Origin: Devosia psychrophila
GTDB lineage: Bacteria; Pseudomonadota; Alphaproteobacteria; Rhizobiales; Devosiaceae
Assembly (NCBI RefSeq): GCF_000971275.1
Contig: NZ_LAPV01000086.1
Span: 1-64,000, forward strand
Length of the DNA: 64,000 nt
Direction of reading: 5' to 3'
Shown here piece by piece: positions 1-8,288 of this stretch; the stretch's first letter is position 1; every line of letters begins with the position of its first letter. The notes beneath the pieces are model-generated. The model was not told the DNA's origin. It was given only the letters and a program-made list of their open reading frames with translations, and did no database searches. The translations under genes and the position numbers were made by a program.

Positions 1-80
1 GAGGGGGTGCGAAAGCCCCGATATGCGGGCAAACCGCCCCCCTCCCTTGATCCCTCCCCGCAAGGGGGAGGGTGTCGACT
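1..80. repeat. Palindromic intergenic repeat (GGGGGAGG family), copy at the left edge
   Basis: The stretch contains CCCTCCCCGCAAGGGGGAGG followed by GTGTCGACTGG and, to its left, GAGGGGGTGCG. The same arrangement is seen at 51457-51569 (AGGGGGTGTCG, then CCCGGCAAGGGGGAGGGTG and TCGACTGACG). It is therefore a member of a dispersed palindromic family. The right end runs into the annotated start region of the penicillin-binding protein gene. Confidence 0.6.
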
Positions 81-2222
81 GGACGATTGGGGCCGTTTGC
101 TGTGGCTGATTTCGATACGGCAAGAGAAGGGACTCCTTGGACCCGGCGCCTCGCGCTCGCCGGCTTTTCGCTGTTCGTGCTGGCCATGGCTGGCATCATC
201 CAGCTCAGTTCCACGCTGACCAGCATCGAAGCGACTTTGCCGCCAACGCCCGATGCGGCGACACTGCCGGTTTCCGCGGCAGTGTCCGATCGCAATGGGC
301 AGTTGCTGCGCCCGTTCACCACCGTTGATGGTCGCTGGCGCCTGCCGGTGGATCGCGCTGCGGTCGATCCGCGCTTCCTCGAGATGCTGATCGGCTATGA
401 GGACCGCAATTTTGCCAGCCATGATGGCATTGCGTGGTCGTCGATGGCCCGCGCTGCCTCACAGTTTGTCGGGGCAGGGGGACGCGTCGTGTCTGGAGGT
501 TCGACGCTCACCATGCAGGTGGCGCGGCTGATCGAGGGCGAGCCGACGCGTAATCTGTGGGGCAAGCTGCGCCAGATGGTGCATGCCGACCGGCTTGAGC
601 ACGAGCTGAGCAAAGACCAGATCATCGATCTCTACCTGACGCTGGCGCCTTATGGCGGCAATATCGAGGGTGTTCGCGCCGCGAGCCTCGCCTATTTCGG
701 CAAGGAGCCAGCGCGCCTGACAACCGCCGAAGCCGCCCTTCTGGTAGCGCTGCCGCAATCGCCCGAGGCGCGGCGGCCCGATCGCGATCCGGTTGCCGCG
801 CAGCGCAGCCGCGATATGGTGCTGGATCGGCTGGTCAGTATGGGGGCGCTGGCGGAGGAGGAAGCCGTCGCCGCCAAACGCGAGCCGGTTCCGGTTGCAC
901 GGCGCGAGTTCCCGATGCTGGCGGCGCATATGGCGCAGCAGGCTGTAAAGGCCCAGCCCACGGCGCGCAATGTGTCGCTGACGATCGACAAGCAGTTGCA
1001 GGATGCGCTGGAGCGGCTGGCCGCTGGTCGCGCCCGCATCCTCGATCCCAAGGTTTCCATCGCCATCGTCGCCGCCGATATCCACACCGGCGAAGTGTTG
1101 GCGTCGGTCGGCTCGGCCGGCCTGTTTGCTACCCAGAGCGCTGGCTTTGTCGATATGACCTCTGCAATTCGCTCGCCCGGATCGACGCTCAAACCGCTGA
1201 TCTATGGTCTCGCATTCGAGTTGGGGCTGGCCCATCCTGAAAGCCTGATCGAGGATCGGCCGACGGCTTTTGGTGCCTATGTGCCGGTCAACTTCGACGG
1301 GTTCAGCCGCGGCACGGTTTCAATCCACGATGCGCTGACCGAGTCGCTGAACATTCCTGCAGTGGTCGTTCTCGACGCGGTCGGACCCGCCCGGCTAGTG
1401 TCGCGCCTGCGCCGTGCCCATGCCGATCCGCGACTGCCGGTCAATACGGCGCCCAGCCTGGCGGTCGGGCTGGGGGGCGTTGGCATCACTCTGCGCGATC
1501 TGGTCTCGGTCTATGCCGCTATCGGCAATGGCGGCGTGCCGGTGAACCTGCATGACGGGATCAAGGCGCAGGAGCCGGCAAAGCTGTCTGCGCCGGTGCT
1601 GGATTCAGTTGCCGCGTGGTATGTTTCGGACATCCTTGCCGATGTGCCGCCGCCACTGAATGGCTCGCCGGGGCGCATCGCCTACAAGACCGGCACGTCC
1701 TATGGCTATCGCGACGCGTGGGCAATTGGCTTTGATGGCAATACCGTAGTTGGCGTCTGGGTTGGCCGGCCCGATGGTGCGCCGGTGCCCGGCCTGTCCG
1801 GCATTGTCGGCGCGGCGCCGATCCTGTTTGAGGCCTTTGACCGGTTGGGCAATCGCAAGGCGCCGCTGCCACGGGCGCCCGCCGGGGCGATCTTTGCCTC
1901 CAACACCGAACTGCCGGCTCCATTGCGCCGCTTCCGCCATCCCGACGAGGATATGGTGGCCCGCGTCTCCACCCCCGAAATCGCTTTTCCTGCCGATGGT
2001 GTGGATGTCGAATTGGGGCTGGGTTCCGGCGGGGTCTCGCCCCTCATGGTCAAGGTGCGCAACGGCGTGCCGCCCTTCACCTATTTTGCTAATGGCGCAC
2101 CAATAGGACGGCCAGAGTTCGCTCGGCAAAGCAGCTGGAAACCCGATGGTCCGGGCTATGTGACGCTCTCCGTGGTCGATGCTGCAGGGCGGGGCGATAC
2201 CGTCACGGTATTTTTGAACTGA
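72..2222 (+). CDS. pbpC: Penicillin-binding protein 1C (bifunctional transglycosylase/transpeptidase)
   Basis: Polymerises and cross-links peptidoglycan at the outer face of the inner membrane. After one N-terminal membrane segment (about residues 27-48) comes the GT51 transglycosylase domain with the EDRNF motif (E110, D111) and the GGSTLTMQ segment. The transpeptidase domain follows with SxxK (S371-T-L-K374), SLN (425-427) and KTGT (539-542). A C-terminal beta-rich region (about 630-716) fits the PBP1C-specific C-terminal domain. The length, 716 residues, is normal for PBP1C. The GTG at 72 lies inside a palindromic repeat, so the true start may be the GTG at 102 (protein beginning ADFDTAREG). 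In many bacteria pbpC follows an alpha-2-macroglobulin gene; that would lie outside the window to the left. Confidence 0.93.
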   Translation: MSTGRLGPFAVADFDTAREGTPWTRRLALAGFSLFVLAMAGIIQLSSTLTSIEATLPPTPDAATLPVSAAVSDRNGQLLRPFTTVDGRWRLPVDRAAVDPRFLEMLIGYEDRNFASHDGIAWSSMARAASQFVGAGGRVVSGGSTLTMQVARLIEGEPTRNLWGKLRQMVHADRLEHELSKDQIIDLYLTLAPYGGNIEGVRAASLAYFGKEPARLTTAEAALLVALPQSPEARRPDRDPVAAQRSRDMVLDRLVSMGALAEEEAVAAKREPVPVARREFPMLAAHMAQQAVKAQPTARNVSLTIDKQLQDALERLAAGRARILDPKVSIAIVAADIHTGEVLASVGSAGLFATQSAGFVDMTSAIRSPGSTLKPLIYGLAFELGLAHPESLIEDRPTAFGAYVPVNFDGFSRGTVSIHDALTESLNIPAVVVLDAVGPARLVSRLRRAHADPRLPVNTAPSLAVGLGGVGITLRDLVSVYAAIGNGGVPVNLHDGIKAQEPAKLSAPVLDSVAAWYVSDILADVPPPLNGSPGRIAYKTGTSYGYRDAWAIGFDGNTVVGVWVGRPDGAPVPGLSGIVGAAPILFEAFDRLGNRKAPLPRAPAGAIFASNTELPAPLRRFRHPDEDMVARVSTPEIAFPADGVDVELGLGSGGVSPLMVKVRNGVPPFTYFANGAPIGRPEFARQSSWKPDGPGYVTLSVVDAAGRGDTVTVFLN

Positions 2223-2524
2223 CGGGGTCGGCTCTGTCGCACCACACGCTTGCCTACCTCCTGACACCCCCTCCTTTTCTTTCAAAACCTTCCTTTTCCC
2301 TCGGACTTGACCCGAGGGCCGTTAGCCGCTTGTGCCGTGTTGAGAGCGACCCTCGGGTCAAGCCCGAGGGAAAAGAAAGAGTAGAGACAGGAGGAAAGGG
2401 AGAAGCAGAAAGTATTGTTGGAGGTTGGAGCAGGGATCGGACAGCCTCGTTGGGAAAGCGTTGGGTCGACGCGCACAAGCATACGGGCCCCGCGGGGCCC
2501 GTGGATAAGTTGGTTCGGGTGGGA
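2223..2524. other. Gene-free spacer holding one palindromic repeat
   Basis: No convincing gene lies between pbpC and the curlin gene, which face each other. The spacer is mostly a repeat copy (2290-2380) that can fold into a long hairpin and could end transcription from both sides. A short GGGCCCCGCGGGGCCC palindrome lies near 2487-2502 and may be a second stop signal. Confidence 0.6.
2290..2380. repeat. 88-bp palindromic repeat, CCCTCGGGCTTGACCCGAGGG family, copy 1
   Basis: The outer arms, TTTTCCCTCGGACTTGACCC at the left and the reverse complement of CCTCGGGTCAAGCCCGAGGG at the right, form a long inverted repeat. The core here reads GCCGCTTGTGCCGTGTTGAG, the reverse complement of the core in the copy at 50609-50697. 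Other copies are at 8060-8147 and 33359-33445. Confidence 0.8.
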
Positions 2525-2944
2525 TCAGAATCCGAACACCGTGGTCAGGCTGGATTGTCCGTTGCCGTTCTGGACGCACTGGCCATTGGTATTTTCGCCG
2601 AACTGGAACAGGCCGCAATTGTTGTTAAGGCCGTTCTGCTGGATGGTGCCCTGGTGGCCATTGCCTTCCTGCACGATCAGTCCGTGGTTGCCCAAGCCAT
2701 TCTGGTTGAAGCCGGCGCCGTTGTTATTGCCGTGCTGGCTGGCATTGGCGCCCGTCGAGGACAAGCCTTGCATCAGCGAGAAGATCTGCAGGCCGGCGCC
2801 GAGCGCCTGCTGCTGGTCGAGATCGTTCGGGGTGAAATTGATCGATAGCTGGCCGGCTGCCAGGGCGGGCGCGGTGAGGCTCGCGGCGCCGATGACGACG
2901 GCAGCAAGGGCGGCGGCGAAGGTTTTGGTGAACCTGGTAGTCAT
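2525..2944 (-). CDS. Curlin-repeat amyloid subunit (CsgA/CsgB-like), 139 aa
   Basis: Predicted exported curli-type amyloid protein. The start at 2944 (protein MTTRFTKTF) is preceded by AGGGAGAG and gives a clean signal peptide ending near ALAA. After about 45 non-repetitive residues come five or six half-repeats of about 11 residues of the form xQxGxxNxxxx (QHGNNN, NQNGLGN, QEGNGH, QQNGLNN, FQFGENT, VQNGNG), the curlin beta-solenoid signature. Few repeats and a long unique N-terminal part suggest a nucleator-like (CsgB) role, but this is inference. Two cysteines lie inside the repeat region, which is unusual for curlins. It is the last gene of a three-gene minus-strand set after csgH. Confidence 0.8.
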   Translation of the reverse strand: MTTRFTKTFAAALAAVVIGAASLTAPALAAGQLSINFTPNDLDQQQALGAGLQIFSLMQGLSSTGANASQHGNNNGAGFNQNGLGNHGLIVQEGNGHQGTIQQNGLNNNCGLFQFGENTNGQCVQNGNGQSSLTTVFGF

Positions 2945-3132
2945 GGCGTCTCTCCCTGAGAGTTTGGCTGTTTGCTGGAGTGTTCCAGCCGATGACCTCA
3001 CCCTAGCCAGTGGCGACTGAATGGATTTGGAGCGAGGGGTTCAGAATGGGTTCAGATGCCCAAGCCTCTGCCGTGCATGGCGAAAGGGCCCCAGTTTCCT
3101 GGAGCCCTGTCAGTCGCCGGTGAAAGATTGAT

Positions 3133-3516
3133 TCAACGAAGGCTCGTAACGTTCTGGTCGCACTCGATCTTTTTGCCATCGACGGTGACGTCGAAGACGA
3201 CGTCGTAGCTGGAGCCGTTGTTGAGCATCACCTTGCCGAGCGGCATGACCTCATTGGCGTTGGCGGTGAAATAGCCGCCTTGGCTGATGTTGGATGAGCC
3301 GCCATTGCTCGAGCTCTGGATGGCGAAGCGATACTCGCCGCTGACGGCAACGGGGCTGGTCAGCGTACCTTCCAGTGCCAGCATGCCGTTCTGGGTGGTC
3401 TTGGCTATGCCGCATTGGACGGTGCTGGTGCTGCCCGAATTGGCCATGCCGCCGGTGGCAGCGATGGCGGCGATGACGAGTCCGAGGGCGACAGCGCCAC
3501 TGGATGGAATGTTCAT
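3133..3516 (-). CDS. csgH: CsgH-like curli assembly protein
   Basis: CsgH is a small periplasmic protein of alphaproteobacterial curli systems that binds curlin subunits and keeps them from polymerising early. The 127-residue product has an N-terminal signal segment (residues 1-25), then a compact beta-sandwich-like domain with the family's marks: a cysteine near residue 35 (QCGIAK), the GGSSNISQGGYF segment, and a second cysteine near the C-terminus (ECDQN). A strong GGAGGAG ribosome binding site sits just before the ATG at 3516. Lying between two curlin-repeat genes supports the assignment. No CsgG, CsgE or CsgF gene is visible in the window. Confidence 0.8.
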   Translation of the reverse strand: MNIPSSGAVALGLVIAAIAATGGMANSGSTSTVQCGIAKTTQNGMLALEGTLTSPVAVSGEYRFAIQSSSNGGSSNISQGGYFTANANEVMPLGKVMLNNGSSYDVVFDVTVDGKKIECDQNVTSLR

Positions 3517-3582
3517 GGTCTCCTCCTGTTAGCAGCCGGAAGGCGGTGCCTTCCGGCAAATGGGGATCAACTCAACCGCAGA

Positions 3583-4017
3583 TCAGGGGCAGGCCTGCAC
3601 GAAGGCGGTGACATTGCCCGAGCCGCCCTGGACCACATTGGCATTGCAGCCATTGCCGACCTGCACACCGGCAGCGATGTTGCCATTTCCGTCCTGGGTG
3701 ATGACCGTGGTGTGGTTGTCGCCGAACTGGCCTACGCCAGCGGCATTGTTCCAGCCGTTCTGCCAGGTGTCGCCATAGTTGTTATTGCCCTGCTGGCCGA
3801 TGGCGCCGACATTGTTGCCGCCGGTCTGCTTGCCGACTGCGGTGTTCCAGTGGCCGGTCTGATGCACGCCGAACGTGTTGTTCCAGCCAGCCTGATTGCC
3901 GCCGGCAGCGTTGCCGAAGCCGAACTGATTGACGAAGACGTCGTTGGACATTGCGGGAGCGGCCATTGCGCCGATGGCCAGAGTAGCGACTGCGGTGATG
4001 ATGAGCGTGCGGATCAT
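3583..4017 (-). CDS. Curlin-repeat amyloid subunit (CsgA-like), 144 aa
   Basis: Predicted major curli-type fibre subunit. A signal peptide (residues 1-24, ending AMS) is followed by about ten consecutive 11-residue half-repeats: NQFGFGN, NQAGWNN, HQTGHWN, KQTGGNN, QQGNNN, WQNGWNN, GQFGDNH, TQDGNGN, QVGNGC and VQGGSGN. Each has the Q-x-G-x-x-N pattern of curlin strands. It ends in FVQACP, so the repeat region carries two cysteines, one replacing the usual asparagine. AGGAGAG precedes the ATG at 4017. It is the first gene of the three-gene curli set. The unlinked secretion channel genes must lie elsewhere if the system works. Confidence 0.83.
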   Translation of the reverse strand: MIRTLIITAVATLAIGAMAAPAMSNDVFVNQFGFGNAAGGNQAGWNNTFGVHQTGHWNTAVGKQTGGNNVGAIGQQGNNNYGDTWQNGWNNAAGVGQFGDNHTTVITQDGNGNIAAGVQVGNGCNANVVQGGSGNVTAFVQACP

Positions 4018-4039
4018 TTTGGGTCTCTCCTGTTTGACT

Positions 4040-4061
4040 GCGCTCCCTCCGAGCGCTTTTT
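4040..4061 (+). terminator. Hairpin with T-run between ABC-F gene and curlin gene
   Basis: GCGCTC (4040-4045), loop CCTCC, GAGCGC (4051-4056), then TTTTT. It has terminator form on the plus strand, although no plus-strand gene ends here. On the minus strand it would be a hairpin in the leader of the curlin gene preceded by AAAAA. It may limit antisense transcripts or shape the curlin leader. Confidence 0.35.
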
Positions 4062-4115
4062 GCCGATGACATGAGGATTAGCCCCCTGATTTGGAACGGC
4101 TTCTGAGCGCCGGGT

Positions 4116-5711
4116 TCAGAAACCGTTCATCGGCAGGGAAATCGTGCGGGTTATACCGATCGCTGCGAGGAAATCCGCATCGTGGCTGACCACGAGCAGC
4201 GCCCCATCATAGCCGCGCAGGCCGGCCTCGACCTGTTGCACGGCCTGGATATCGAGGTGGTTGGTCGGCTCGTCGAGGATCAAGAGTTGTGGTGGCTGAT
4301 TGCCGCCGATGGTGCAGGCAAGGCCGGCACGCAGCATCTCGCCACCGCTCAGGGTACCGACGATTTGCAAGGCGGCATCGGCGCGAAACATGAAGCGGGC
4401 CAAGGCGGCTCGGCAGGTGTTTTCATCGGCGTTGGGGTTGAGGGCGCGGAAATTTTCGCGAATTGAGAGCACTGGATCGAGCAGGCTTACTGTCTGGTCG
4501 AGCATGGCATACGGAACCATGATGCGCGCGGCGCCGGTAATGGCTGGGAGTTTGCCGGTCAGCAGACGGAGCAGGGTGGTCTTGCCTGAGCCGTTGGGTC
4601 CGGTGATGGCGACGCGCTCGGGACCGACTATCTGCAGCGAAAGGTCGCGGGTAATCGGAATTGTGCTGTCGGGTCTGCCAGTTAAGGCGACGGCCTGTAG
4701 GACGGTTCGTCCGGCTGGTAGCCCCGTAGGTGTTAGCGTAACGGATAGCGGCGTGAGAATTTCGACGTTGGAGCGGGCTTCGCTGGCGGCCTCTGCCGCG
4801 TCGTTGCGCAGGCGGTTGGCGAGGCGGGCGCTTTCGCCGCTTGTGTTCTCTGAGTTTTCCTTCATGCCGCCGAGCATGATTTTCGGAATGTCGCCCTTGG
4901 CGGCCTTACGCTTGCCGGCGCCGTCCTTGCGGGCCTTTTTCTCGGCGACGGCCTGCAGCTTGCGGTCGATATCCGCGACCTTGCGCTCGCTGGTGGCGAG
5001 GTCGTGCTCGGCTGAGGCCAGTTCCAGGGCCTTGCGCTCGGCGTAGTGGTCCCAGTTGCCGCCATAGGTTCTGGCGCCCAGCGTGGTGAGTTCGACGATG
5101 GCATCCATCTGCCGCAGCAGGTTGCGGTCATGGCTGACGATCACTGCCGCGCCGCGCCAATGATGCAGTAGATCGACGACCGCTTGCCGTCCGTCGGCGT
5201 CGAGATTGTTGGTGGGCTCGTCGAGCAGGATGATGTCGGGAGCGGTGAGGATCAGCCGAGCCAGAGCAAGTCGGGTGCGTTGGCCACCGCTGAGGGTGTC
5301 GAGCGGCCGGTCGGCTTCGTAGGCGGGCAGGCCGACTTGCTTCAGCGCGGTTTCCACCCGACCGGGCAGGGACCAGTCGGCTTCGCCGGCATCGTCGATC
5401 GAGCCGTCGCCGCGTTCGAGCCTGTATAGGCGGGCGAGCGCGTCTGCCATGCCGAGTTGGTCGGCGATGGTGGTCTGGGGCGTCACCTGTACGGATTGTT
5501 CCAACATGCCGATGCTTCCCTGGATCGTAACCGATCCTGAGGCGGGGTGGATAAGTCCGGCGACGATTCGGAGCAGGGTTGATTTGCCGATGCCGTTGCG
5601 GCCGATCAGGCCCGTTCGGTGGTTGCCGAACGACAGGTCGAGGCCGGTGAAAAGCGGCTGGTTATCGGGCGTTGAATAGCTGAGTTGGTGCAGGGAAATG
5701 GAGGCAGGCAT
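4116..5711 (-). CDS. ABC-F family ATPase (tandem nucleotide-binding domains)
   Basis: Soluble ABC protein with two nucleotide-binding domains and no membrane part, as in the ABC-F family that acts on ribosomes (translation factors or antibiotic protection). The first domain has Walker A GRNGIGKST (about 38-46), the signature LSGGQRTRLALARL and Walker B IILLDEPTNNLD. A charged linker with many Lys/Arg/Ala residues follows (about 215-310). The second domain has GPNGSGKTT, LSGGEMLRAGLA and LLILDEPTNHLD. The 531 residues fit the family. Which ABC-F subfamily it belongs to cannot be decided from the sequence alone. It is a single gene upstream of the curli set in the same direction, with a 98-bp gap. 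Confidence 0.88.
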   Translation of the reverse strand: MPASISLHQLSYSTPDNQPLFTGLDLSFGNHRTGLIGRNGIGKSTLLRIVAGLIHPASGSVTIQGSIGMLEQSVQVTPQTTIADQLGMADALARLYRLERGDGSIDDAGEADWSLPGRVETALKQVGLPAYEADRPLDTLSGGQRTRLALARLILTAPDIILLDEPTNNLDADGRQAVVDLLHHWRGAAVIVSHDRNLLRQMDAIVELTTLGARTYGGNWDHYAERKALELASAEHDLATSERKVADIDRKLQAVAEKKARKDGAGKRKAAKGDIPKIMLGGMKENSENTSGESARLANRLRNDAAEAASEARSNVEILTPLSVTLTPTGLPAGRTVLQAVALTGRPDSTIPITRDLSLQIVGPERVAITGPNGSGKTTLLRLLTGKLPAITGAARIMVPYAMLDQTVSLLDPVLSIRENFRALNPNADENTCRAALARFMFRADAALQIVGTLSGGEMLRAGLACTIGGNQPPQLLILDEPTNHLDIQAVQQVEAGLRGYDGALLVVSHDADFLAAIGITRTISLPMNGF

Positions 5712-5833
5712 GGGCGGATTCCAGATGAGCGATGCGGATGAGGCAGTCGTTCAAATTGGAATCCATGGGTACCGTCCGGTCAGTGCTGCGTGTGGGGAAG
5801 ATAGGGGAGGTGGGGGAGATGTCAAGCCGCCGA

Positions 5834-5992
5834 GGTTTTTCTTCTCCCCATGAGGGAGAAGGTGCCCCGAGGGGGCGGATGAGGGGTCTCTTCCTGGCTT
5901 CTGGCATGGGATGGCGCAGAACCCCTCACCCTGATCCTCCGCTGAACGCGTCGGATCGTCCCTCTCCCTCAAGGGGAGAGGGGAGAAGTCAG
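5834..5992. repeat. Palindromic repeat with CTCCCTCAAGGGGAGAG and AACCCCTCACCC blocks, copy 1
   Basis: Contains TTCTCCCCATGAGGGAGAAGG, GGATGAGGGG, AACCCCTCACCC and CCCTCTCCCTCAAGGGGAGA, which pair with one another as nested inverted repeats. A related copy is at 45864-45990. It fills the spacer between the ABC-F gene start and the end of the M32 carboxypeptidase gene. Confidence 0.65.
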
Positions 5993-7479
5993 GCCAGATA
6001 GCGCTGCTTCAGGTGGGCTTTGAAGAAGTCGGCATTCAGCGGTTGGCCGGTGGCCTTGGTGATCAGGTCGGGGGTGGACCAGCGGGAGGCTTGGGTCCAG
6101 ATGTTGTCGCTGCGCCACTGGTTGACGCCGGTGAAGTCGCCCTTGCGGATGTCGTCGCGCACGTTGGGCTGGGCCTTTTCGAGGGCGGCCCATTGCTGGG
6201 CGGCGATCATTGCGCCGAGGGTGTAGCTGGGGAAATAGCCGAAGGCGCCGCCGGGCCAGTGCACGTCCTGCATAGGGCCGTCCTTGGGGTCGTTGATAGT
6301 GGAGATGCCGAGATATTCGGTCATCTTGGCGTCCCAGGCTTCTGGAATCTGGCTGGCTTCAAGCTTGCCGTTGACGAGGTCCTGCTCCAGTTCGTAGCGC
6401 AGGATGACATGCAGCGGGTAGGTGACTTCATCGGCATCGACGCGGATATAACCGCGTTCGACGAAGTTGACCTCGTTGAGAAGGTCGCCAATTTCCCAGC
6501 CCGGAATGGCGTCTTCGCCGAGATGCAGATGCACCAGTGGCAGCGCGAACTCCCAGAATTGGGGGCTGCGGGCCAGCTGCATTTCGACGAACAGGCTCTG
6601 GCTTTCATGGATTCCCATGCCGCGCGCCTTGCCGAGCGGCCAGTGCGACCAATCCTTGGGCAGGCCTTGCTCGTAGAGGGCGTGGCCGGTTTCGTGCAGC
6701 ACGCCCATCAGCGAGGAGAGGAATTCGTCGGTGCGGTAGCGCGTCGTCATGCGCACGTCACTCGGCACGCCACCGCAGAATGGGTGATGCGACACGGCCA
6801 ACGAGCCATGAGTGAAGTCGAAGCCGACGGCGCGCATCGCGGCGAGGCCGAGTTCGCGCTGCTTTTCGATCGGGTAGGGGCCGCTCAGTGTTTTGCGCGG
6901 GCGCTTGGCGAGACGGCGCTCTTGAGCGTCGAGCGCTTCGGGGACGAAGCCCTTGAGAAAGCTCTTGAGGTCGCCGAACACCAGGTCGAGGTCGGCCGTG
7001 CGGTTGCCGGGGTCGTATTGATCCATCATGGCGTCGTAGGGGGCGAGTTTGAGCGCGTCGGCGCGGAGCTGGGCTTCTTCGCGCACTAGCGAGACGACGC
7101 CTTCGAGTGCCGGCAGAAAGCTGTCCCAGTCGCCCTTGGCGCGCAGGTCGCGCCAGAGCTGCTCGGAGCGCATGGTGGCGGTCGTACGGCGCTCGACGAA
7201 CTCGGTCGGCAGGCAGGTGGCGTTGATATACTGGCGCCTGAATTCGGCAAGAGCGAGCGTCTGGTCTTCGCTCTCGGGCTTGGCCGCTTCGATCCAGTCG
7301 GCGATTTCGGGAGCGGTGGCGTGGGCGTGATACATGCCGGCGAGGTTGGACATTGCCTCGGCCCGCTTCTCGCCACCGCCAATAGCCATGTGGGTAGCCT
7401 CGTCGGCGCCAAGGATGGAGAGCGCATGCTCCAGGGATTCGAGTTTGCGGCCGAGGGCGTCGAGTTTCTGGAAGGACAT
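5989..7479 (-). CDS. M32 family metallocarboxypeptidase
   Basis: Cytoplasmic zinc carboxypeptidase of family M32 (thermostable carboxypeptidase Taq type), removing C-terminal residues from peptides. The HExxH zinc motif is HETGH (residues 262-266), followed by GIHESQS, the third-ligand region typical of the family. The reading frame is open to 7731, but the protein starts MSFQKLDALGRK at 7479. That gives 496 residues, the usual M32 length of about 500, and the ATG has a GGAG-type site upstream. It is a single gene flanked by repeat-rich spacers. Confidence 0.92.
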   Translation of the reverse strand: MSFQKLDALGRKLESLEHALSILGADEATHMAIGGGEKRAEAMSNLAGMYHAHATAPEIADWIEAAKPESEDQTLALAEFRRQYINATCLPTEFVERRTTATMRSEQLWRDLRAKGDWDSFLPALEGVVSLVREEAQLRADALKLAPYDAMMDQYDPGNRTADLDLVFGDLKSFLKGFVPEALDAQERRLAKRPRKTLSGPYPIEKQRELGLAAMRAVGFDFTHGSLAVSHHPFCGGVPSDVRMTTRYRTDEFLSSLMGVLHETGHALYEQGLPKDWSHWPLGKARGMGIHESQSLFVEMQLARSPQFWEFALPLVHLHLGEDAIPGWEIGDLLNEVNFVERGYIRVDADEVTYPLHVILRYELEQDLVNGKLEASQIPEAWDAKMTEYLGISTINDPKDGPMQDVHWPGGAFGYFPSYTLGAMIAAQQWAALEKAQPNVRDDIRKGDFTGVNQWRSDNIWTQASRWSTPDLITKATGQPLNADFFKAHLKQRYLA

Positions 7480-7856
7480 GGTAGGCTCCGAAAGAATTCC
7501 TCCCTGTGTTCCATAGGCAAGCGCAGTCGGCAAGCGTGCGGAAGTGCCGCCTGCGGTGCGGGTTTCGAATAGAGCGATGGTGGCGAGGCGACTGCCTCGG
7601 GGTAGGGTAGTAAAAAGTGAGGCAGTTGCCTCGCCACCAGGTCGGGATTTGTCGTGGGTTGGGATCGTGCTGGCCATTATCGCAGACCAGCGCGCCCGAT
7701 TTCCCCGCACGCAACAGGAGCGACCTCCCATTCCCGGCAGTCTCCACGCTCGTCACTCGTCATGACTAGCTCTGTTGTGAAGATGGGGGGAGTATGCGGG
7801 AGGCGGCGGTGGGTGGGGATAAGTTTTTGTTGGCACACAGCAGCCGCACGCACTGT

Positions 7857-7984
7857 GTCATCCCGGCCTTGAGCCGGGATCCATCTCGACATGGGGCGAC
7901 AGCCACAAGTAGCTGGAAAGGGCACCGCGATCTGGCGGCGAGGGATGAATCTCGGGATGGATCCTGGATCAAGTCCGGGATGAC
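7857..7984. repeat. 128-bp inverted repeat with GTCATCCCGG ends
   Basis: It begins GTCATCCCGGCCTTGAGCC and ends with the near-exact reverse complement, GATCAAGTCCGGGATGAC. A second pair (GGGATCCATCTCG against CTCGGGATGGATCC) is nested inside. Repeats with GTCATCCCGG ends are widespread in alphaproteobacterial spacers. It can fold into one long hairpin. Confidence 0.75.
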
Positions 7985-8059
7985 ATCGGGGGTGGGGAGG
8001 GGCAGGTGGGTAGGATGCGGGATACGTTTGTGGGTTCGGGAGTTTGTCTATCCCACCAG

Positions 8060-8147
8060 CTTTCTCCCTCGGGCTTGACCCGAGGGCCGCTCTCACCCCG
8101 GCGCGAGCGGCGAATGGCCTTCGGATCAAGCCCGAGGGGGAAAGGAA
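8060..8147. repeat. CCCTCGGGCTTGACCCGAGGG-family repeat, copy 2
   Basis: Left arm CTCCCTCGGGCTTGACCCGA, right arm GGATCAAGCCCGAGGGGG, core CTCTCACCCCGGCGCGAGC. It has the same orientation as the copy at 50609-50697 but a more diverged core. Confidence 0.75.
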
Positions 8148-8168
8148 GTGCGCGGAAGAGCCCTTGTT

Positions 8169-8228
8169 GGGTACCCCCACCTCGCCTCCCCCTAATGAGG
8201 GGAGGAATCCGAGCGGTGGGTGAGGTGG
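8169..8228. repeat. GGGTACCCCCACC-family repeat, short copy
   Basis: Starts GGGTACCCCCACCTCGCC, contains CCTCCCCCTAATGAGGGGAGG and ends GGTGGGTGAGGTGG. Its start matches the 118-bp copy at 49189-49306. Confidence 0.6.
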
Positions 8229-8261
8229 CTTTTGGGCTAACGAACGTTCCTTAAAAGGGAA

Positions 8262-8288
8262 GAGGCGCAGCCGGGGGGACTGCGCCTC
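8262..8288 (-). terminator. Terminator of the flgFGAH operon
   Basis: Perfect 9-bp stem GAGGCGCAG (8262-8270) and CTGCGCCTC (8280-8288) with a 9-base loop. Read on the minus strand it is followed by TTCCCTTTT. It lies 113 bp beyond the flgH stop codon, the end of the minus-strand flagellar operon. Confidence 0.6.

Noticed and set aside
26-219. Small plus-strand frames at the left edge
   Set aside because: They translate the repeat and overlap pbpC in another frame.
6013-7089. 358-codon open frame on the plus strand
   Set aside because: Antisense to the M32 carboxypeptidase; no motif of its own.
7857-8228. Closely spaced repeats as a CRISPR array
   Set aside because: The repeats belong to different palindromic families, are not evenly spaced and have no unique spacers of constant length.
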